A DNA stretch of 64,000 bases from NCBI GenBank assembly GCA_029251165.1, contig JAQXDW010000143.1, forward strand, positions 1 through 64,000, in the 5' to 3' direction. The position numbers were made by a program, and so were the translations under genes. The number at the start of each line of letters is the position of its first letter. Position 1 is the first letter of the stretch. Shown piece by piece: positions 58,256 to 64,000 of the stretch. The DNA comes from Myxococcota bacterium (GTDB lineage: Bacteria; Myxococcota_A; UBA796). Under the pieces are notes generated by a model that did not search any database, had not been told where the DNA came from, and worked only from the letters and a program-made list of their open reading frames with translations.

Positions 58256-58914
58256 GGCTTGGGAATTCTCACCCGGCTGATCATCAGCGACCCGCTGATC
58301 GCGAAGAGCACCACCATCGGGTGAAAGCCGCCGCCCAGCAGGCGCAGCTCACCCAGCCACAGCGCATCGCCGACCGCGCCGAGTCGCCAGGCGATGAACA
58401 GGACGAGCACAAAGAACAGGCTGGTGGGGATCGGGGTGCCCTCGAAGTGGCTGACCTTGCCGCGCGCGTCGGCGAGGTCATCGGCGGTGGCGTTGAACCG
58501 GGCGAGCCGGGCGATGCCGCAGGCCACGAAGTACACCAGCAGTGCCGCATCCCACACCCCACGGATTCCGAGGGTGAACGCAATGACCGCCGGGGCGACA
58601 CCGAACGAGATGGTGTCTGCCAGGCTGTCGAGGTCGCCACCATAGGGGCTCTTGCGGCGACCCTTCCGGGCGACGAAGCCGTCCAGGGCATCGGCGATGA
58701 ACGCCATCGGCAGCAGGGCAAACGCCATCCACAGCCAGGTGCTGTCCACACACTGCGCGAGCAGGGAGGTGGCGTCCGCGCAGGCACGACCGGCGACGTC
58801 CATGTGGTTCAGGCAGCAGAAGATCGCTGCGGTGCCACAGGCGGCGTTGGTGAGGGTGATGAAGTCTGCCAGCACGAGGCTGCGCAGCATGGAAGGAGAG
58901 CGGGTGTCTGACAC
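58252..58914 (-). CDS. pssA: CDP-diacylglycerol-serine O-phosphatidyltransferase
   Basis: 220 residues with the CDP-alcohol phosphotransferase signature DALDGFVARKGRRKSPYGGDLDSLAD (D-x2-D-G-x2-A-R-x8-G-x3-D-x3-D) and about six to seven hydrophobic segments. It makes phosphatidylserine, the precursor of phosphatidylethanolamine, in the inner membrane. Its stop overlaps the start of the beta-lactamase-fold gene by 4 bp (ATGA), coupling the two. No psd (decarboxylase) gene is nearby. Confidence 0.9.
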   Translation of the reverse strand: MSDTRSPSMLRSLVLADFITLTNAACGTAAIFCCLNHMDVAGRACADATSLLAQCVDSTWLWMAFALLPMAFIADALDGFVARKGRRKSPYGGDLDSLADTISFGVAPAVIAFTLGIRGVWDAALLVYFVACGIARLARFNATADDLADARGKVSHFEGTPIPTSLFFVLVLFIAWRLGAVGDALWLGELRLLGGGFHPMVVLFAISGSLMISRVRIPKP

Positions 58915-59223
58915 GGGCCTACTCTACCGGACCGGAGGAGCCTGCCGAGGCCGCTGCTCCGCTGATGACACGATGCGCGCCTCCTGGCGGGGAGCATGCG
59001 GGCCTGGGGGCGGTCACGACCGGCAGCGGTCTCGACAGGACTGCGCGCGTGCACGACCCACCTCTGTAGAGCGTGCTTGGCCGTAAACACAACGTGTGCA
59101 GTGCCTTATGCTGGTGATTCGATCGCGTGGTGACCGGCGTGAATGCCCACGGCTCGGGCAAGAGATGTCCGCGCGCATCGGAAGAACGCACACCAGAGCG
59201 TGCCGCGAGGATACCTGGGAGCG
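58915..59223. other. 309-bp divergent intergenic region
   Basis: Between pssA (minus) and the methyltransferase (plus). No convincing promoter pair or small gene was found. The stretch near 59080-59120 (GTAAACACAACGTGTGC, TTATGC) is the only AT-richer part. Confidence 0.35.
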
Positions 59224-60267
59224 ATGCAGCCTCTCTACCGACCCCGGCCTGTCCTCAAGTCCCCCCGCCGCACCATCGATCGCCGCACCCCGCCAGAGCA
59301 TGCCGTCCGGCGTCTCCTCAGCGGAGAGGTGATTCGGCTCACAGACACCTACAGCACCGGGGCGGACATCCTCGAGGAGCTGCACGCCCACCTCCGCCCC
59401 CCGCGTGCCGCTGCCGGCTATCCCGCCCGTCGAGCCTTCCAGCGGGCCTATCGCGATGCCGCGCTCCGCCTGCTCGCGCCGATCTCTGGTCACCAGCTCG
59501 CCCTGACCGGTGCCGAGTCGCTGGGCTTTCTCGCGGAGCTGTATCCAGAGCACACCGGCGAGTTCTGGCTGCCGCTTGTGGAGATCCAGGAGCTGTATGG
59601 TGCCTGGAGGCGCTACCAGGACGGCACACACCTCGCGGTCATCGGGCAGCGGATTCATCCGTTCTACGGAACCTACGCTCCCACCCGGACCTCTCACTTA
59701 GAGCTGCTCGCCACCTGGCTGCACCGCTACCAGGGCGCACGGGATCGGGCCGTTGATGTCGGCTGCGGCAGCGGCGTGATCGCCTTGATGCTTGCCCGAG
59801 CCGGGTTCTCTGATGTGCTCGCAACCGACATCAACCCCAACGCCGTCGAGAGCCTGCGCCGGGAGATCGCCCGCCGCCCTGAGCCCCCGCCGATCACCAC
59901 CCGCTGCTGCGATCTGCTGACCGGCGTCGACCCGGCGGATCTCATCGTGTTCAACCCGCCCTGGATGCGTGGCGCCATCGAGAGCCCCCTGGACCGCGCC
60001 CTGTACTTCGAGGATGGTCTCTTCAGGCGCTTCTTCGATCAGGTCATTCCCACGCTCTCCCCCGGCGGGCGTATCGTGATGGTGTTCTCCAGCGTGCTCA
60101 GTCTGGTTCAGCCCGACGTGCCCCATCCCATCGAGTCTGAGCTGTCTCGGGAGCGCCTGAAGCTCGTCGAGAAGCTCACCCGCCGGGTCAAGCCGCCGCC
60201 AGATGAGCACGGCCGCCGACGCCGGACCCGAGAGCGGGTGGAGATCTGGGAGCTGGTCCGGGCATAG
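59224..60267 (+). CDS. Class I SAM-dependent methyltransferase with NPPW motif
   Basis: 347 residues from the ATG at 59224 (GGGAG nearby). The N-terminal ~170 is an unrecognised domain (RRTIDRRTPPEHAVRRLLSG, then a PFYGTYAPTRTSHLELLATWLHRY segment). The methyltransferase core follows: RAVDVGCGSGVIALMLARAG, DVLATDINPNAVESL, and NPPW (LIVFNPPWMRG), the motif of HemK/RlmG-type N-methyltransferases acting on nucleic acid or protein amide nitrogen. Substrate unknown. It is followed by an esterase lipoprotein after 22 bases. Confidence 0.82.
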   Translation: MQPLYRPRPVLKSPRRTIDRRTPPEHAVRRLLSGEVIRLTDTYSTGADILEELHAHLRPPRAAAGYPARRAFQRAYRDAALRLLAPISGHQLALTGAESLGFLAELYPEHTGEFWLPLVEIQELYGAWRRYQDGTHLAVIGQRIHPFYGTYAPTRTSHLELLATWLHRYQGARDRAVDVGCGSGVIALMLARAGFSDVLATDINPNAVESLRREIARRPEPPPITTRCCDLLTGVDPADLIVFNPPWMRGAIESPLDRALYFEDGLFRRFFDQVIPTLSPGGRIVMVFSSVLSLVQPDVPHPIESELSRERLKLVEKLTRRVKPPPDEHGRRRRTRERVEIWELVRA

Positions 60268-60289
60268 CGGGCCGGGATAGGGCGACGCC

Positions 60290-60964
60290 ATGCTCGCGCT
60301 CCTGCTCACCATTGCCTGCACCCAGCTCTCCACGGCACCGCCGCCACCGGTACCACAGACCGAGATCGGCCTCTCTGCGCTGGAGATCCACACCGGTCCC
60401 TCGAAGGCGGATGCTGAGGTTGTTGTCGTCGCCATGCACGGCCTGGGAGACCGCCCAGAGGGGTTCGCCCGGCTGTTCGAGACCTTCTCGACCCCCGCCC
60501 GCATCCTGCTGCCTGCCGGTCCCCACGCCCACAGCAGCGGCTACTCCTGGTTCTCCGTCCGTCGCACCGACGAGGCGGCCTTCGCTGCTGACCTCGCAGA
60601 GCAGGCGGACACCATCGCGGCCCGCCTCATCGGCCGGCCAGTGGTCACGGGGTTCTCGCAGGGGGGCATGCTCGCCTTCGCCATCGCGGTGCGGCACCCC
60701 GAGCGCATCTCTGCCGCCTACCCCATCGGCGGTGCGCTGCCCGCCGCGCTGATTCCCGACCGGCCTCGGATCGGCGGCAGCCCGAAGATCGTCGCCCTGC
60801 ATGGCGAGGACGACACCCGAGTCGACTACACCGCGACCGCTGCGATGGTGCCTGCGCTGGCGGCCGCCGGCTTCGACGCCACCCTGCGCAGCTACCCTGG
60901 GGTCGGGCACACCGTCAGCCCTCAGATGAGAAGCGACCTCGATGACCTGCTGGCGGGCAGGTAG
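60290..60964 (+). CDS. Phospholipase/carboxylesterase-like lipoprotein
   Basis: 224 residues. An in-frame TAG four codons upstream fixes the ATG, so only nine residues precede the lipobox Cys (MLALLLTIAC). The alpha/beta-hydrolase fold has VVVVAMHGLGDRPEGF (oxyanion HG), VVTGFSQGGMLAFAIA (GFSQGG nucleophile elbow), HGEDDTRVDY (acid) and GVGHTVS (His). It resembles the acyl-protein thioesterase/carboxylesterase family, which hydrolyses ester or thioester bonds. Lipid-anchored, extracytoplasmic. It converges on the propeller lipoprotein, with six bases between the stops. Confidence 0.88.
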   Translation: MLALLLTIACTQLSTAPPPPVPQTEIGLSALEIHTGPSKADAEVVVVAMHGLGDRPEGFARLFETFSTPARILLPAGPHAHSSGYSWFSVRRTDEAAFAADLAEQADTIAARLIGRPVVTGFSQGGMLAFAIAVRHPERISAAYPIGGALPAALIPDRPRIGGSPKIVALHGEDDTRVDYTATAAMVPALAAAGFDATLRSYPGVGHTVSPQMRSDLDDLLAGR

Positions 60965-60970
60965 GCGCCG

Positions 60971-62029
60971 TCACTTGTTGATGACCTTGCCTTCCCAGCC
61001 CTTGCCAGGGACGCCGAGGCCGAGCTCCATGACCTTGTTGCCGTTGTAGGGCAGGGGCAGGTAGAGGGCCATCTCCTTCCAGCCGCCGATGCCGTTGCCC
61101 CACACCATGCCGTGCCCGTGGTCGCTGTTGAGCCCGCTGAGCAGGGTGGTGACCGAGCCGTCGGTGGCGATCCGGTAGATCCCGCGGGTGTAGTAGTCCG
61201 TGACGTAGACATTTCCGCAGACATCCACCGCCATGCCATCGTGGTAGCCGGTGCCGACCCCTGATGCATAGAGGCTGGGCATCCCCACCACCTCATGGTC
61301 CTTGTCCAGCGTCAGCGTGAAGACCGTCCCGTTGTTCGAGAGGGTGCCGATGTAGAGGATGGTCTCGTCCTCGTTGAATGCGAGGACCCGCGGGTAGGCG
61401 TAGCCGGGCAGGGTGCTGAGGATGACTTCCTTGCTGCCGGTGTCCGGGTCGACTCGCGAGATGCGCTGGTTGTCGGCGATGTAGATCATCTCGTCGCTGC
61501 CGACAATGACCCCGTAGGCATAGGTCGAGGCGGCGAGGGTGGAGGTGCCGCCGGTCTTGGGATCGAGGCGGGCGAGGGAGTTGTTGCTGGACTTGGAGAA
61601 GACGATGTCGCCGTCCGGCAGCCACGCCAGCTGCTCGATGTAGCCCTGGGAGGGCGCGAGGACGCTGCTGGAGCCCTTGTAGTCGGCCTTGATGATCGAG
61701 TTGGTGTCGCTGCCCATGATGTAGCCGTCGTCATCGAGCAGCAGGCCGTGGTAGCCGCGTGGACCGCTGAGGACGTTGTAGCCGGGGGTGGTCGGCAGCG
61801 CAGAGCAGTCGATCACGATTTCCGGCTCCTCCTCTCCAGTGTCCGTGGTGCCGGTGTCCGTGGTGCCGGTGTCTGTCGGGGGGGCGGTGTCTGTTGGGGG
61901 GGCGGTGTCTGTCGGAGTGGTCGTGTCCGGAGTCTCTCCGGTGTCCTCTGGATCGGCTGGGGTGGGTGCTGGAGTGTTGTCTCCACGACAGGCAAGCAAG
62001 GACATCAGAACAAGCATATTATTCCCCAA
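60971..62029 (-). CDS. Six-bladed beta-propeller (NHL/SMP-30-like) lipoprotein
   Basis: 352 residues. The leader MGNNMLVLMSLLAC has a lipobox (Cys14), then a Pro/Thr/Asp linker of short repeats (TPTDTAPPTDTA, TTDTGTTDTG). The domain from about residue 75 has propeller strands with LPDGDIVFSKSSNNSLARLDPKTGG, IYIADNQRISRVDPDTG, LYIGTLSNNGTVFTLTL and VCGNVYVTDYYTRGIYRIATDGSV, as in NHL or SMP-30/gluconolactonase-type propellers. An extracytoplasmic binding or sugar-lactone role is possible. It lies 148 bases downstream of the large gene at the right edge. Confidence 0.85.
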   Translation of the reverse strand: MGNNMLVLMSLLACRGDNTPAPTPADPEDTGETPDTTTPTDTAPPTDTAPPTDTGTTDTGTTDTGEEEPEIVIDCSALPTTPGYNVLSGPRGYHGLLLDDDGYIMGSDTNSIIKADYKGSSSVLAPSQGYIEQLAWLPDGDIVFSKSSNNSLARLDPKTGGTSTLAASTYAYGVIVGSDEMIYIADNQRISRVDPDTGSKEVILSTLPGYAYPRVLAFNEDETILYIGTLSNNGTVFTLTLDKDHEVVGMPSLYASGVGTGYHDGMAVDVCGNVYVTDYYTRGIYRIATDGSVTTLLSGLNSDHGHGMVWGNGIGGWKEMALYLPLPYNGNKVMELGLGVPGKGWEGKVINK

Positions 62030-62177
62030 CGAGGCGGTCTTTCGGTAAAAGTAAGCTGAGCTTTCAGCAAATCTGAATTAACGGTACCGTGCCGCTGCTG
62101 TGTTCGCATAAAAATCTTAATTGATACTGTTCTAACTTGTGAATAAGTCTGATTGTGATGCCTGACGACCTGCGGCT
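62030..62177. promoter_or_regulatory. AT-rich intergenic region upstream of the propeller lipoprotein
   Basis: 148 bases of AT-rich sequence between two minus-strand genes, with GATTTTTATG and TTAAGAT-like elements and a consensus DnaA box (TTATTCACA on the minus strand, 62138-62146). It probably contains the propeller lipoprotein promoter; the -35 element is not clear. Confidence 0.4.
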
Positions 62178-64000
62178 TTAGTGTGTCGGGCCGACGAGGA
62201 GGCCACGAATCTCTGGACGCGTTGCCTCTGGCAGCAGCCGGCCGGTGTTGCTCAGCAGGCGACCCCTTCGGTCGGTGCGCAGCCGTGCGTACTGGTCGGT
62301 GTCCTCATCGGGGGCCGGCAGGGCACGGGTGGGGTGCGCGGAGAGGGCATGCAGTCGCTTGCGCTGTCGGTCTCGGTGTGGGCTGGTGGTCTTTGCGGTG
62401 TGAGCGCGCTGCCGAACATAAGCGACCGTCGGGCAGAACTGAGCGGTGCCGTAGAAGTCCGACGCCTGAGCGCCGACCTTGTGGGTATACAGGCTGTATA
62501 CTCGGATGTCTTCGCCCTGAGCCAGCTCGATGATCGGCTCCGGCGCGCCGTCTCCGCGGGTGTACCACCGCAGCAGTACCTGGACGGGGCTGCTGGCGGG
62601 GATGTTGGCCCGGAGGATGAGCCAGAGGGTGACCTGCGCGAGGATCGGATCCACCTCACCGGTCGCGGCCAGTCGCTCCTCGATGGGCAGGGCGCTGGTG
62701 TCGGGCGCAGCCGGGGTGTGGGTCGGCTTGAGGGTGCGCTTGAGGTGGCTGACGAGCTTACTGGCGTCGGAGAAGGGCCTCGAGAAGGAGAGCCTGTGGG
62801 CCAGGGCGCGTCCGAACAGGGTCTCGCCGAACCGGCTGAAGTAGCGCGCTTGTCCGGGCGCGGGGGTGCCGCGCTTGCGGCGCGGTGTGGCCAGCCAGGT
62901 CTGGAGCAGCAGCGCCTGCTGTGGGCTGACCGTGATGCCCAGCGGATGCTCGGCGTCGGGGCGGGCGAGGATGCTGAGGCCGATCAGCTCGGCCTGAGTC
63001 TCCTCGGGCTGAAAGCGGTACCTGCGGTAGATGGCGTCGGTGTCTCGGCGGGTGATCCCACGGACCAGCGCGTCCTTCGGGGGGGCGAGCTGTGCTGGGC
63101 TGTCGAGGACCACTGCGGCCATGTCCTCACCGCATGCCAGCCGGGTGTGCAGCATGTGCATCCACTCTGCTGCGCGCTGGGGGTCGGCGCGGGTCAGTAC
63201 CATTTGGGCCATCGGCAGGTCGACGTGCCCGCTGTGGACCAGCGACAGCACGTCGACGAGCTGGTTGAAGCCGCCGCTGCCCAGCAGCAGCCGCTCGTCC
63301 GGCGCAAGGTGGACCGTGTTGAGGTCCATGAAGCTCTCCGACAGTCGCTTCCACGGCGCGTCGCTGAGGCCTTCAGGGTATCGCTCGCTGCGCTCCTGCT
63401 CGAACAGCGCCGCGAGCCGTCGGGCCATCTTCCAGGTCTTGCTGTAGTCCTCTCGGTTGCCGCCCATTCCCGCGATGGCGATGTGGTGCAGCTGGCTGGC
63501 ACCCGCGCGGCTGGAGTCGGGGGAGAGGGCGTCGGTGTTGCGCTTCGCGAAGCGGTCCCAGAAGTCCGTGACCTTCATGTCGGTGACCGTGGTGAAGTCC
63601 TCGACGGTGAGCTTGCGGGCGATGAGCTGGTAGACGAACCGCCGGGCGTCGGCATCGGTCAGGCCAAGATCGACCGCCAGGCGGTGCAGCCCAGAGATGG
63701 TCTGGGAGTAGACCAGCGGCTCCAGGGTGCCCTGCTTCGGGGAGAACCGGATCGCTGAGATGTTCCCCAGCGAGACCACGACTGCGCGCCCGGTGGTCGG
63801 CTCTCGCAGGACCAGGCTGACCGCGCACAGCCGGCTCTCGATGAACTGACAGGTGGTGGCGGTGAGGTGGTCGAGGTCCGCGCGCAGCAGCCCCTGGAGG
63901 TCTGACCAGCTCACGGCAGCAGCGGCGGCTGCGGAGACGGTGGACTTCAGCTCATCGCGGATGTAGCCGGTCATGTCTCGACGGAAGGACGCGGCGTCGC
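62178..64000 (-). CDS. Large hypothetical protein, gene continues beyond right edge
   Basis: At least 598 residues are visible from an ATG at 63974. The frame remains open to the end of the window and the extra codons (DAASFRRD before MTGYIRDELK) look protein-like, so the true start is probably outside. The sequence has ALAHRLSFSRPFSDAS, LWLILRANIPASSPVQVLLRWYTRG and a basic C-terminus (QRKRLHALSAHP). No signal peptide and no motif recognised. It lies upstream of the propeller lipoprotein on the same strand. Function unknown. Confidence 0.6.
   Translation of the reverse strand, partial: DAASFRRDMTGYIRDELKSTVSAAAAAAVSWSDLQGLLRADLDHLTATTCQFIESRLCAVSLVLREPTTGRAVVVSLGNISAIRFSPKQGTLEPLVYSQTISGLHRLAVDLGLTDADARRFVYQLIARKLTVEDFTTVTDMKVTDFWDRFAKRNTDALSPDSSRAGASQLHHIAIAGMGGNREDYSKTWKMARRLAALFEQERSERYPEGLSDAPWKRLSESFMDLNTVHLAPDERLLLGSGGFNQLVDVLSLVHSGHVDLPMAQMVLTRADPQRAAEWMHMLHTRLACGEDMAAVVLDSPAQLAPPKDALVRGITRRDTDAIYRRYRFQPEETQAELIGLSILARPDAEHPLGITVSPQQALLLQTWLATPRRKRGTPAPGQARYFSRFGETLFGRALAHRLSFSRPFSDASKLVSHLKRTLKPTHTPAAPDTSALPIEERLAATGEVDPILAQVTLWLILRANIPASSPVQVLLRWYTRGDGAPEPIIELAQGEDIRVYSLYTHKVGAQASDFYGTAQFCPTVAYVRQRAHTAKTTSPHRDRQRKRLHALSAHPTRALPAPDEDTDQYARLRTDRRGRLLSNTGRLLPEATRPEIRGLLVGPTH

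Noticed and set aside
62181..63758. 525-residue plus-strand open frame opposite the large unknown gene
   Set aside because: The minus frame has the more even composition and extends past the edge; the plus frame is Gly/Val/Glu-rich shadow. This is the least certain of the strand choices.
1..64000. tRNA or rRNA genes, insertion sequences, prophage
   Set aside because: No cloverleaf, rRNA-like conserved stretch, transposase or phage structural gene was recognised by eye; a covariance search would be needed to exclude small RNAs.

Overview
The window is high-GC, gene-dense bacterial chromosome with no rRNA, tRNA, phage, IS element or CRISPR array that I could see. It suggests a Myxococcota / former Deltaproteobacteria relative. 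The support is an exceptional number of lipoproteins with Asp/Thr-rich linkers, MopE-like DCDD calcium/metal repeats, FG-GAP propellers, CotH-like proteins, a C-terminal Cys/TM/Arg tail of the MYXO-CTERM type, a multihaem cytochrome lipoprotein and a hybrid sensor kinase. This assignment is an inference from gene content only.

Layout. 0-10 kb: unknown protein, CotH lipoprotein, double-HTH DUF4423 regulator, multihaem lipoprotein, pentapeptide-repeat protein, several lipoproteins and a DOPA-dioxygenase-like protein. 10-20 kb: LysR regulator, FG-GAP lipoprotein, GST, TSUP transporter, DUF309, AbgT transporter, lipase and a GYF_2 two-gene operon. 20-31 kb: sigma-70 factor, arylsulfotransferase-like lipoprotein, truncated haemoglobin, TetR with a palindromic operator, short RNase J, phytoene-desaturase-like oxidoreductase, YebC and a ferritin-like lipoprotein. 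31-37 kb: a borosin-type N-methyltransferase overlapping a protein with a borosin-binding-like domain, a PAAR protein, an HDAC-family enzyme and a hybrid kinase. 37-49 kb: second CotH protein, DEAD-like helicase, Cys-less glutaredoxin, lipoprotein methyltransferase, patatin/DUF3336 lipase and a second MopE/FG-GAP lipoprotein. 49-56 kb: a 1232-aa P-loop/TPR protein divergent from a tightly coupled MNIO (DUF692)-partner-prenyl synthase operon. 56-64 kb: a serine-less beta-lactamase-fold membrane protein overlapping pssA, a methyltransferase, an esterase lipoprotein, a beta-propeller lipoprotein and a large unknown gene running to the right edge.

The two most notable systems are RiPP-like. At 31.8-33.2 kb, a TP-methylase resembles fungal and bacterial borosin methyltransferases and is translationally coupled to a GTG-started 208-aa protein whose first ~55 residues resemble the precursor-side binding domain of split borosins. 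At 53.1-55.75 kb, a MNIO oxidase, a candidate partner protein and a polyprenyl synthase share GTGA/ATGA overlaps, with no precursor visible. A second theme is lipoproteins with extremely short signal peptides: in three cases an in-frame stop just upstream of the start proves that only nine residues precede the lipobox cysteine.
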